Positions 37,701-49,543 of a DNA stretch of 64,000 nucleotides are shown piece after piece. The notes under the pieces were generated by a model. The model saw only the letters and a list, made by a program, of their open reading frames with translations. It ran no database searches and was not told where the DNA came from. The position numbers and the translations under genes were made by a program. Numbering within the stretch: position 1 is the first letter of the stretch; every line of letters begins with the position of its first letter. The DNA comes from Sipunculus nudus (lineage: Eukaryota > Annelida > Sipuncula > Golfingiida > Sipunculidae): assembly GCA_026874595.1 (NCBI GenBank), contig CM049313.1:64672159-64736158 (forward strand), read 5' to 3'.

Positions 37701-37887
37701 AATTATGCCAACAGCCTGGGGAGTATAGAGGGCTGCACTGAATGACCTACAGTGACCAAAGTGGACTGCTTGACAATGTAAGGGAATACAACAAGAGCCT
37801 GAAAAAAATTCAATAACTACCCTAATTTTGCAGCTTTTGTTGTCAATTTACAGATTTTAACAGATTTTTATTTTTGCTAATATTTTA

Positions 37888-39967
37888 AAACAAGTGACCC
37901 AGGGGTCATGACGCTCAGCTGACCAGGAAGACATTGACAAAAGTAATTTTATCATCTGAATGTCAAATTTGAATGAAATACTTTTTCCAAACTTGACCTT
38001 TTGTATAAAATCATCCAATATTCATTGGGGTACTATGGAGCTCTGTAGCATGAAGGATATGGGTAATAGACACCTATTTTCAAGGTTTACAAGATGACTT
38101 TTCAGGGGTCTCCCAGCATGTCAAAAAATAAAATTCTAGGTCCAGTTATTATGATTTGTGCCCTGTTAACAGATGACCAAATGTTTATTCTGGGGGGTAT
38201 TTCAAAGCCGCATAGGATGAAGGATATGGGTAACAGAGACCTAATTTCAGATTTTCAAAGAGACTTTCCAAAGGCCTCCCTGCATGTCAAGAAAGAAGAT
38301 TCTAGGTCCAGTCATTATGATTTGTGCCCTGTTAATATATGACCAAATCTTTATTCTGGGGGGAACTTCAGAGCCCCATAGCTCACAGAATATGGGTAAC
38401 AGGGACCTTATTTTGGGTTTCCATGTAGACCTTTTATGGGCTTCCCTGGAGGTGAGGACAGAAGATTCTAGGTCCAGTCATTATGGTTTGTGCCCTGTTT
38501 ACAGATGACCAAATGTTTAAAGATCACAAAAGTAGAGAAAAAAAATCGTAAAAAATAAAAAAAATATAGGTGGCGCCACCAATCTCCAGAAATTGATGAA
38601 ACACTCCATGATCAATATCCATGCAAAGAATCATGGTGATTAATGCATTAGCTGTTCAGATACTTGAGCTTTTGTATCAAATTTTGCATTATTCTGGGGG
38701 GTACTTCAGAACCCCATAGCTCGAAGAATATAGGTCACAGTGACCTAATTTCAGGTTTACAAGGAGAATTTCCATAGACCTCCCAGGATGTCAAGTAAGA
38801 AGATTCCAGGTCTAGCGGTTACGATTTGTGCCCTGTTAACAGACAGACGCCTGGATGGCCGGACGGACGACGGACAAAAGGTGATCCCTATAGCTCAGAT
38901 GACTTTCAGTCAGCTGAGCTAAAAATTGAAAAAATACAGGTGGGGCCACCAGAATGCAGAAACTGATGAAACATTGCATGATCAATATCCATGCAAAGAA
39001 TCATGGTGATCAATATAATAATTGTTCAGATACTTGAGCTTTTGTATCAAATTTTCCATTATTCTGGGGGTTACTTGGAGCCCCAGAGCTCAGAGGTTAT
39101 GGGTAACAGAGACCTAATTTCAAGTTTTTAAGGAGACTTTTCATGGGCCTCTCAGCATGTCAAGAGAGAAGATTCTAGGTCCAGTTGTTACGATTTGTGC
39201 CATGTTAATAGATGACCGCATCTTATGAGGTCTCAAAAATAGAGGAAAAATTCGTAAAAATAAAAAAAATACAGGTGGCGCCACCATACTGCAGAAACTG
39301 ATGACACATTCCATGATCAATAACCATGCAAAGAATCATGGTGATCACTGCAATAGTTGTTTAGATACTTGAGCTTTTGTATCAAATTTTCCATTATTCT
39401 GGGGGGTACTTCGGAGCCCCATAGCTCAAAGGTTATGGGTGACAGAGAACTAATTTCAGGTTTCCAAAGAGACTTTTTATGGGCCTCCCTGCATTTCAAG
39501 AGAAAAGATTCTAGGTGTAGTCGTTACGATTTGTGCCCTGTTAACAGATGGCCGCATCTTAAGAGGTCTCAAAAATAGAGAAAAATATTGGTAAAAATCG
39601 AAAAAATACAGGTGGCGCCACCAGTCTGCAGAAACTGATGAAACACTCCATGATCAATATCCATGCAAAAAATCATGATGGTCAATGCATTAGTTGTTCA
39701 GATACTTGAGCTTTTGTATCAAATTTTCCATTATTCTGGGGGGTACTTCGGAACCCCATAGCTCGAAGAATATAGGTCACAGTGACCTAATTTCAGGTTT
39801 ACAAGGAGAATTTCCATAGACCTCCCAGGATGTCAAGTAAGAAGATTCCAGTTCTAGCGGTTACGATTTGTGCCCTGTTAACGGACAGACGCCCAGACGG
39901 CCGGACGGACAACGGACAAAAGGTGATCCCTATAGCTCAGATGGCTTACAGTCAGCTGAGCTAAAAA
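37888..39967 (+). repeat. Composite elements with 336-bp core repeats
   Basis: The left end AACAAGTGACCC (here CCAGGGGTC) at 37888 is followed by core units whose GGTGGCGCCACC or variant boxes lie near 38571, 38938, 39273 and 39610. Right ends with GGACGGACGACGGACAAAAG and CAGCTGAGCTAAAA occur at 38925 and again at 39967. Spacing of the boxes is about 336 bp. Confidence 0.85.
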
Positions 39968-41180
39968 TTTAAAAGATTTTGATCTAATTTTGAGTAAACA
40001 ATTTAATTTTGATTAATTAAAGTTATATTACTGGAAAAAGTCCTTAGCTTTAACATGTTTTGTGTTAAGTGATCAAATATCTTTCCTGATTTTTAACAAA
40101 ATGCATTATGTTTGAGCCCATAACTTTTTTAAATTATATAATACAGACCTAATTTGTGGCATGTACAAAGGAACTATATAGAGGAATAATTATGGTAAAT
40201 ATGAGGAAAAACAGATGAGTGGTTTTGATATTAGGCAGTCCTGAAGTGTGAAAATAGGTTTTAAATATAAAATTGAGGTTTTTCCTTAATTTCTCAAAGG
40301 AACAAAGTCTCAAAGACCCAGTTTTCCACTTGGTAGGAGATCTTGGGGACATCTAACATTATGCCAACAGCCTGGGGAGCATAGAGAGCTGCACTGAATG
40401 ACCTACAGTGACCAAAGTGGACTGCTTGACAATGTAAGGGAATACAACAAGAACCTCCAAAAAAATCAATAACTACCCTAATTTTGCAGCTTTTATTTTC
40501 AAATTTCAGATTTTAACAGATTAAATCCTTATGTGTACATGCTGTGAAAATTAAATCCATAGTACTTACAGGAAAAAAAAAAACATGCCATGGCCAAAGT
40601 TGGACAGAAGTTAAGGTACTTATTTTTTATCTTTGCTAATATTTTAAAAAATTTAAAAGATTTTGATCTATTTTGGGGTATACAATTAAATTTTGATTAA
40701 TTAAAGTTATATTACTAGAAAAAAGTCCTTAGCTTCAACAAGTTTTGTGTTAAGTGATCAAATATCTTTCCTGATTTTTAACAAAATGCATTATGTTTGA
40801 GCCCATAACTTTTTTAAATTATATAATACAGACCTAATTTCTGGCATGTATATAGGAACTATACAGAGAAATAATTATGGTAAATATGAGGAAAAACAGA
40901 TGAGTGGTTTTGATATTAGGCAGTCCTGAAGTGTGAAAATAGGTTTTGAATAAAAAAATTGAGGTTTTTCCTTAATTTCTCAAAGGAACGAAGTTGCAAA
41001 GACCCAGTTTTCGGCTTGGTAGGAGATCTTGGGGACATCTAACATTATGCCGAATTTTAGATTCCTAGGTCTTACGGTTTTAAAAAGTGCCACATCTACG
41101 GACGGATGGACAGAGGGACGGATGACGGACACTGGACCACAACTATAGCTCAAATGACTTATAGTCAGCTGAGCTAAAAA
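39968..41180 (+). repeat. ~820-bp repeat family, two further copies
   Basis: 39968-40370 and 40371-41180 repeat the landmarks listed for 36331-37700. The second ends with ACGGACGGATGGACAGAGGG and AGTCAGCTGAGCTAAAA. Confidence 0.8.
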
Positions 41181-42832
41181 CAACAAATAACAAAGGATAT
41201 CTGATCAAAATTGTATTATTTTATCATTTTTAAAGATGAAAATAAAAATAAAAATTTTTTATGCGGAGGGTTAAAACTGACATAGGCGTTGCCTGAGAAC
41301 CATACCTTTACCTTAGTTTTTAAGTTCCCTAATGTTTCTGGTGATATAAATATATACAATGATGAACATTCAACATTTGTGCACCTTTAGTGAAGCGACT
41401 GTGCAAACCATTGTAAAATACATCTATGCAGCAGCCATATAATATCTAATCACATCAAGTGACTGTTGGAAAAATTCTTGAAATTTGTGAAGTTTCACTG
41501 GAGGGAGCTACTGCTCACAGAATTTACCCCAAATTTATTCACTTCATGATGTTCACACTTATGACTCCAGACCTATCAGACAATTTTCATTAATGTTCAT
41601 GAAACCATTCAAAAAGGCTATCTTGCATAATGCAAAATCACAAGAGTGATTGAAATACAGGTTAATGGAAGAAGCCATGAGATTCTGATTTCAGTTGTGA
41701 TAATTCTGTTCCTTCAGTCAAACAATGACAATGGTTCCACCTTCTGAATGTTTTGACTTCTTCCATTCAATAATCTTGAAATATACTAGCTGTTTATATT
41801 ATAGAAGTTAATTTTATATTCTTTATACACAGCGGTCACTGTAGCCATACGGTGTAGTATGTTAATCTGTCTTTAGGATATCTAAATGGGAATCATTCTA
41901 ATTCATGAAGGCACTGGCTCATAAAAACAAATAACCTCGTCATTCATTGTCAAAGGCCCAGAGCTTCCATAGTTACCAAAGTGGCATTTTCATAATTCCT
42001 GTCATTAGGAAAAAAATTTCATAGTGAAGGTGCTTGATCAACTATGTTCATCAATGCTTGGTCTCTCTGGAATAGGCTACAAGCATTAGTTTCACCATAA
42101 TGTTCTAACATGTTTCATATTCAAAAAGCTAACACAATAATGCTTATAATAAACAAGCGATTCACTGAGATTAAACATGCTACCATTACACTGATGCAGT
42201 TGTAATTTTAAAATATAAGCATCACAAAGCATGCCAAATTTATAATACTGCAGTTGTAATTCTAAAACTTGTTGAATGACTAGAGCAGCATACAGTTTCA
42301 CATACAGCATATTTACATACATTTGTAACAATGTAACAACATTAATGATAATACATAATAAGGACTCTCACTTTTACACCTTAAACACACAAACACACAC
42401 ACATTGTGAGAACATGAGGCTTCAGATATAGTGCATACGAAAATATATGTTTTTTTTTTACAATAAACATTATTTTACAATAAACATGTTTTTACAATAA
42501 AAACAAATATAAATGTTTGATATAAAAGAATCATACAAACTTTTTTACTGGATTTGATCCAAGCCGATCCTGTAAAATTTTCATCCAGTATATTCAGCAT
42601 ATTAAACTACAAGAACCAGCCTAAAACTGACTCAAAAACATACTTATAAAACGAGTTCAGATTTTATGTACATAAATCGGGCATGAACTACTAAGAATAT
42701 AAAAGACAGAATTGCTTCTGAAAAGCTTTTATGTACAAATAAAACTTATGTCTGTAAGAAATTTTAACTGCAGTGTCAAAGTGACCTCTGTGATGACTGT
42801 CATTATTAACACGAAATAGACAATGACGACAG
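41181..42832 (-). other. Probable 3' UTR and flank of the TP53BP1 gene
   Basis: This is single-copy-looking AT-rich DNA downstream of the stop codon on the minus strand. The nearest minus-strand AATAAA is at 41534-41539. No other gene is visible. Confidence 0.4.
41534..41539 (-). terminator. Candidate poly(A) signal for TP53BP1
   Basis: Minus-strand AATAAA about 1.3 kb after the stop codon. It is the first exact hexamer found in that direction. Position only; no other support. Confidence 0.25.
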
Positions 42833-43020
42833 TCACCTGCGCTTATAGTCGTGCCTGTATTTGGGGTGACCTGTGAAGTTGACTCTATTGCCTGTGATAA
42901 TGCACTGGATGACCCACTCCACAGACACGAGAGGGACGTGGAGCTGCTCTGCTCTGGACAAGACACTCTGAGTGACGAAAGGATCAGTGATGACCACATC
43001 ACAGACAGGGCTGTAATCGT
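42833..43020 (-). CDS. TP53BP1: TP53BP1 terminal exon (end of BRCT2, stop TGA)
   Basis: The minus-strand acceptor is TTGTTGTTTTAG just above 43020. Two bases complete an Asp codon, followed by 61 codons and TGA. It contains SVEWVIQC with the BRCT Trp and ends KYRHDYKRR. Confidence 0.94.
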
Positions 43021-46000
43021 CTAAAACAACAATTGCCCATTAGATCAATATGATACATAGCCTTTTGAAATTATTGTCTATAATGTGTCATGGAAAGCTG
43101 AGGCTTTGCAAGGAATACAAGAGCACTACAAAACATGCATAATACACCCGTCTTATGTCTTGTGACCTCTGACCTCATAATATATTTGTAAAATTTGCCA
43201 AGAGTTAATTCAGATGAGAAACTGTAATGGTTAATATTTATAATGTTTATTAGTTTCATGAATATCCATAAGATTTTTGATAAATGATCACAGCATCATC
43301 AATGTCTTGTGACCTCTGACCTCACTGAATATGCATGGAATCCGCAGGGAATAAAACTTAGGTGAGATATTTTATTGGTTAATACATGTATTTCTTTTGA
43401 GTATAATAAAAATCCATATTCCTGTTGAGTTAACGTGGCAACACCACAAAGTAGCCTCGTGACCTCTTATCTCATTAAATATGCATCGATTTTGCCTATA
43501 ATTAAACTCAGGCAAGATAATCTATTGGTAAGTAGTTATGGTGAGTTCTGTGTAAATCCATTGGAGCACTGGTAAGTTATCAACACTAAAAGTTAACAGA
43601 CTGACTGTGAGTATACCATAATATGTCCCGCTATAGATGGGCATTTATCAAAAGAACCAAGAATAAATCAATAAATATTTGTTCAGAGTAGGACTGGAAA
43701 GATATTTCAGCTAATATAAGTGGACAAATGTCATTTTTATGCTAGAGGAAAATCTGACAATGAATTACACATTATGATGAAAATGAAACTGAGTCAGGCA
43801 TAATATGCCTGTTGTAAATCTTTTGACCTCAGACATAATTAAATATGCACAGATTTAGCACAGAATCAGTCTCTGGTGAGATACTAAATAGGATATCTTA
43901 AATCAGGAATTTTATCAAAATCCATTTAATTTGTGGTAAATACGTAGGGCAAGACCACAAAAGAGTCTGGTGACCTCTGCCTGCATTAAATATATAAAAG
44001 AATTTCTCCTGAAAATTACTCTAATGGTTTTTATTCATATTTCAAATTTCATGAAAAGCTTAAGGTTTATGAACAGACATATGGATGCTGCCCATTCCAT
44101 TAACAGTGCTTCCTTCTCTAGATTTAATAGGAAAAGTATAAAAGCTTACATGAAAAAAAGTATAAAACTGTCAAAGAAAAAGTATGAAAAAAGGTAAAAA
44201 AGAATGCCAAATAGTGGTATTTTTGTACAATTTTACAGCATGTGATACTCCTAAACAAGCTTTAGGAATGAAAGTATATATATATTCCACATTTCCTTTT
44301 CTCCAGAGATTTTATAAACTAGCAAGATCGCAGAAAAAAGATCAACAGTAATAAAATGCCACTAAAATGCTATTGACAGAGCATGTCTACTGCACTCAAC
44401 TGGTTCAGGTAAAAAACCTCTAATCACCAACTGAAGATGATGATTTTAGAAAACAAGTGACCCATGGGTCATGACGCTCAGCTGACTGGGAAGAGATTCG
44501 CAAAAGGAAATTTTATCATCAGAATGGTAGTATATACCCATTCAACTGAAGCATCAAACAGATTAACCAACAGGCCAAGATTTAGTCTGTATTTATATAT
44601 CTCAGAAATAGAGAAAAATGTGTAAACTTTTAAAACTAGAATACGGGTAACCGACAAGTGACTACATGTATCTGTCAAAATAGGATAGTGAGGCATTGAT
44701 TGAGTGGCAAGGGGAAATAGAGTGAGGTATGTTGCATATTAGCATGGATGTCTGCAGCCTAAATGTGTATGTAGGTTGTGCCATCTACCACAAATCCAGA
44801 AAGCTGTCCAAGTTGTATACACCTGCAAAATTTTAAGCAGAAAAGTCAAACCACTACATGTATATGAGCGATTTTTGCCCATGGCAGACAAACAGACAAA
44901 CACTGTGCAAAAATCTTTGCAGGTAACCCCTCCAGTTTTGTGTATGATAAAGACCTATGTGAGATCTAAACACATGCACAATTTTGGCCCAATCGGTCAA
45001 ATGGTTCCTGAGATATGAGCTTGGATGTGTCCAGCGTTAACTAGAATGTAGGTGGCGCCACCTGTCATAAAATCAAGAAAGCTGTTCACGATGTATAAAC
45101 CTGCAAAATTTTAGGCAGTTATGTCGAACCACTACAGAGAAATGAGTAATTTTAGGCCACGGCAGACTAACAGACAGACGCTGTGCAAACATTGTTACAG
45201 GTGGCGCCACAATTTTTTGTGTATGTTACAGAGCTATCAAAGGGCTACATTTGTATAAATTTTATTTCCTGATCGGTCAAACGGTTCCCGAGATATAAGC
45301 TTGGATGTCATCAGTGTGAACGTGAACGTAGGTGGCGCCACCTGTCATAAAATCAAGAAAGCTATCCTGGATGTAAACACATGACGAATTTCAGGTGAAT
45401 TAGTCAATTCACTGCAGAGATATGAGTGATTTTAACCCTAGGCAGATGAACAGATGGACACTGTGCAAACATGGTTACAGGTGGCGCCACCATTTTTTGT
45501 GTATGTTATAAAGCAATCCAAGGGCTACATTTGTATCAATTTTATTTCCTGATCGGTCAAACGGTTCCCGAGATATGAGGGTTTATGAGTGGAAACAGAT
45601 CCACAAATGCACACTGGATAGAGAGGAAAGGTCAGAGGTCAATGCAAATTGGTTAGGCACCAGTTCACATGTGACCCAATAATAGGTGTAAGTTTGGGAA
45701 AAATCGGTCCATTAGTCTCCAAGGAGCTCTCTGGAAACGAACGCCGCCGCGGTGGAGGAACTCGGTCAAAAACATAGTATCCACAAAACTTCGTGTTGGT
45801 GGATACAAAAATACAGGTGGCTCCACCAGTCTGCAGAAACTTATAAAAACACTTAATGGTCAATATCCATGCAAAAAATCATGGTGATCTCTGCATTAGT
45901 TGTTCAGATACTTCAGTTTTTGTATCAAATTGTCCATTATTCTGAGGGATACTTCGGAGTCCTATAGCTTGAAGGATATGGGTAACAGAGACCTAATTTC

Positions 46001-49000
46001 AAGTTTCCACAGGCACCTTTCATGGGCCTCCTTGCATGACAAGAATGAAGATTCTAGATCCAGTTGTTGCGATTTGTACCCTGTTGACAGATAACCACAT
46101 CTTTAAAGGTCTCAAAAAAAAGAAAAAAATTTGTAAAAATTTGAAAAAAAAATAGAGGTGGCACACCCAGTCTGCAGAAACTGATGGAACAGCTCATGAT
46201 CAATATGTATGCCGAAAATCATGACCACCAGTGTTGTAGTTATTGAAATACTGCAGTTTTTGTATCAAATTTTCCATTATTCTGGGGGGGGGGGGGTATT
46301 TTGGACCCATACAGCTTAAAGAATATGGGTAACAGAGACCTAATTTCAAGTTTCCATGGAGACTTTTCATGGGTCTCTCTGTGTGTCAAGAATGAAGATT
46401 CTTGGTCCAGTTTTTAAGATTTGTGCCCTGTTAACAGATGTTCATATCTTTAAAGGTCTCAAAAATACAGAAAAATTTCGTAAAAAAAACCGAACAAATA
46501 CAGGTGGTGCCACCAGTCTGCAGAAACTTATGAAACACTCCATGATCAATATCCATGCAAACAATTATGGTTATTTCTGCATTAGTTGTTCAGTTACTTT
46601 AGCTTTTGTATCAAATTTTCCATTATTCTGAGCTGTACTTTGGAGTGCCATAGCTCAAAGGATATGGGTAACAGAGACCAAATTTCAGGTTTCCATGGAG
46701 ACTTATCATGGGTCTCCCTGTGTGTCAAGAACGAAGATTCTAGGTCCAGTCGTTACGATTTGTACCCTGTTGACAGATAACTACATCCTTAAAGGTCTCA
46801 AAAATGGAGAAAACAATTCGTGAACATTGAAAAATACAGGTGGCACCACCAGTCTGCACAAACTGATGAAACATCTCATGATCAATATGTTTGTCGAAAA
46901 TCATGACCATCAGTGATGTAGTTAATGAGATATTGAAGTTTTTGTATGAAATTTTTGACTATTCTGGGGGGTAATTTTGGGCCCCATAGCTCGAAGGATA
47001 TGGGTAACAGAGACCTAATTTCTGGTTTCCATGGAGACTTTTCATAGGTCTCTCAGTGTGTCGAAAATGAAGATTCTAGGTCCAGTCGTTACGATTTGTG
47101 CCACGCTAACAGATGACAGCATCCTCAAAGGTCTCAAAAATAGAGGAAAAAATCGTAAAAAATCAAACAGTACAGGTGGCGCCACCAGTCTGCAGGAACT
47201 GATGAAACATCTCATGATCAATATGTATGCCAAAAATGAAGACCATCAGTGATGTAGTTATTGAGATATTGAAGTTTTTGTATGAAATTTTTTACTATTC
47301 TGGGGGGTACTTTGGGGCCCCATAGCTCGAAGGATATGGGTAACAGAGACCTAATTTCTGGTTTCCATGGAGACTTATCATGGGTCTCCCTGTGTGTCAA
47401 GAACGAAGATTCAGGTCCAGTCGTTACGATTTGTACCCTGTTGACAGATAACTACATCCTTAAAGGTCTCAAAAATGGAGAAAACAATTCGTGAACATTG
47501 AAAAATACAGGTGGCACCACCAGTCTGCACAAACTGATGAAACATCTCATGATCAATATGTTTGTCGAAAATCATGACCATCAGTGATGTAGTTAATGAG
47601 ATATTGAAGTTTTTGTATGAAATTTTTGACTATTCTGGGGGGTAATTTTGGGCCCCATAGCTCAAAGGATATGGGTAACAGAGACCTAATTTCTGGTTTC
47701 CATGGAGACTTTTCATAGGTCTCTCAGTGTGTCGAAAATGAAGATTCTAGGTCCAGTCGTTACGATTTGTGCCACGCTAACAGATGACAGCATCCTCAAA
47801 GGTCTCAAAAATAGAGGAAAAAATCGTAAAAAATCAAACAGTACAGGTGGCGCCACCAGTCTGCAGGAACTGATGAAACATCTCATGATCAATATGTATG
47901 CCAAAAATGAAGACCATCAGTGATGTAGTTATTGAGATATTGAAGTTTTTGTATGAAATTTTTTACTATTCTGGGGGGTACTTTGGGGCCCCATAGCTCA
48001 AAGGATATGGGTAACAGAGACCTAATTTCTGGTTTCCAAGGAGATTTTTCATGGACCTCTCAGTGTGTTAAGAATTAAGATTCTAAGTCCAGTCTTTATG
48101 ATTTGTGCCTTGTTAACAGATGATCACATTTTTAAAGGTCTCAAAAATAGAGAAAAAAATTCGTAAAAAATTGAAAAATACAGGTGGCGCCACCAGTCTG
48201 CAGGAAGTGATGTAACATCTCATGATCAATATGTATGTCGAAAATCATGACCATCAGTGATGTAGTTAATGAGATATTGAAGTTTTTGTATGAAATTTTT
48301 GACTATTCTGGGGGGTAATTTTGGGCCCCATAGCTCGAAGGATATGGGTAACAGAGACCTAATTTCTGATTTCCATGGAGACTTTTCATAGGTCTCTCAG
48401 TGTGTCGAAAATGAAGATTCTAGGTCCAGTTGTTACGATTTGTGCCACGCTAACAGATGACAGCATCCTCAAAGGTCTCAAAAATAGAGGAAAAAATCAT
48501 AAAAAATCAAACAGTACAGGTGGCGCCACCAGTCTGCAGGAACTGATCAAACATCTCATGATCAATATGTATGCCAAAAATGAAGACCATCAGTGATGTA
48601 GTTATTGAGATATTGAAGTTTTTGTATGAAATTTTTTACTATTCTGGGGGGTACTTTGGGGCCCCATAGCTCAAAGGATATGGGTAACAGAGACCTAATT
48701 TCTGGTTTCCAAGGAGATTTTTCATGGACCTCTCAGTGTGTTAAGAATAAAGATTCTAAGTCCAGTCTTTATGATTTGTGCCTTGTTAACAGATGATCAC
48801 ATTTTTAAAGGTCTCAAAAATAGAGAAAAAAATTCGTAAAAAATTGAAAAATACAGGTGGCGCCACCAGTCTGCAGGAAGTGATGTAACATCTCATGATC
48901 AATATGTATGCCAAAAATCATGACCATCAGTCAAGTAGTTAATTAGATATTGAAGTTTTTGTATGAAATTTTTGACTTTTCTGGGGGGTACTTTGGGGCC

Positions 49001-49491
49001 ACATAGCTCGAAGGATATGGGTAACAGAGACCTAATTTCTGGTTTCCAAGGAGATTTTTTATGGACCTCTTAGAATCCCAAGTTACAAGGTTCTAGGTCC
49101 AGCGGTTACGTTTTGTGCCTGGTTAACGGACGGACAGACGGACAGACGGACGACGGACAAAGAGTGATCGCTATAGCTCAGATGACTTTCAGTCAGCTGA
49201 GCTAAAAAGTATAAAAACAAGTCTTCCCTGGAAAAAGGTTACTTTTAAGAAAGTATGGCGTGGCAGCACTGTATGATCCAATAGGACCCATCTTTCAGAC
49301 TAGAGGGGTTGGATGTATAACAATAAATGCCATCTGTCTTACCTGACAGGACCGGGCTTGTGGCTGCTGGGAGTCGTGGGAGGATATTACAGCCCGCTGT
49401 GTGGAGTACATCTAGCCAAAGATCTTTATTTTTCTTGTCAGCCAGACTGATGACCAAGTTCATGCCTCGCAGAACACTCCCCCGAGGATTC
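42833..49491 (-). CDS. TP53BP1: TP53BP1 (53BP1) orthologue, last two coding exons, 5'-partial
   Basis: 53BP1 is a chromatin-bound DNA double-strand-break response mediator; its C-terminal tandem BRCT domains bind p53 and phosphorylated H2A-type histone tails. Two minus-strand exons (49491-49343 and 43020-42833) join in frame. The upstream one gives [18 protein letters not shown] and [16 protein letters not shown], the start of BRCT2. The last gives [28 protein letters not shown] and the ending [11 protein letters not shown]. The VSxEWVIQC core with its conserved Trp and the HPKY(K/R)HDY end are diagnostic of 53BP1 rather than other BRCT proteins. About 110 C-terminal residues are present. BRCT1, the Tudor domains and the long N-terminus lie at higher coordinates outside the window. 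The gene runs toward the aquaporin gene, and its intron and flank are packed with repeats. Confidence 0.92.
43130..44010. repeat. ~150-bp degenerate tandem repeat with GTGACCTCTGACCTC
   Basis: TTGTGACCTCTGACCTCA and variants recur near 43156, 43302, 43456, 43815 and 43966, each followed by an AAATATGCAT-like word. Confidence 0.7.
44452..49207 (+). repeat. Large composite element with about ten 336-bp core units
   Basis: The left end AACAAGTGACCCATGGGTCA and the right end of GGACGGACAGACGGAC words plus TCAGCTGAGCTAAAA match other family members. Inside, 44560-45805 is text from the GCGAACCTGTG family. From 45816 on are 336-bp units with boxes near 45816, 46157, 46503, 46838, 47174, 47509, 47845, 48182, 48518 and 48855. 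Short ORFs that recur in each unit are products of the repeat. Confidence 0.85.
46800..48880 (+). repeat. Higher-order 671-bp repeat (two 336-bp units), three near-identical copies
   Basis: Blocks starting near 46838, 47509 and 48182 repeat at 671-673 bp with very few differences, whereas the two 336-bp units within each block differ clearly. This is a higher-order satellite arrangement and implies recent unequal exchange or replication slippage. Confidence 0.85.
49343..49491 (-). CDS. TP53BP1: TP53BP1 penultimate coding exon (start of BRCT2)
   Basis: The minus-strand acceptor is TATGTTTTTAG and the donor CAG|GTAAGA. It spans 149 nt: one base completing a codon, 49 codons and one base. It encodes [20 protein letters not shown], then [17 protein letters not shown], which corresponds to the first strand and helix of the second BRCT repeat. 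Confidence 0.85.
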
Positions 49492-49543
49492 CTAAAAACA
49501 TAAAAAACTTTAAAATTCTCCTACTGTAAGCAACACAAAAAAA

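Larger units (their letters stand above)
43021..49342 (-). other. TP53BP1 intron (6.3 kb), mostly repeats
   Basis: The donor is GTAAGA below 49343 and the acceptor TTTTAG above 43020. The intron splits a codon after its first base. It contains a ~150-bp tandem array (43130-44010) and a 4.75-kb composite element (44452-49207) oriented opposite to the gene. Confidence 0.85.

Noticed and set aside
42691-43002. 103-codon minus-strand ORF starting MMWSSLIL
   Set aside because: Wrong frame over the TP53BP1 terminal exon; the +1-shifted frame gives the BRCT sequence.
46356-48596. Recurring ~73-codon ORFs (starting METFHRS...) in several copies
   Set aside because: They recur only because the 336/671-bp repeat recurs, and change frame freely between copies.
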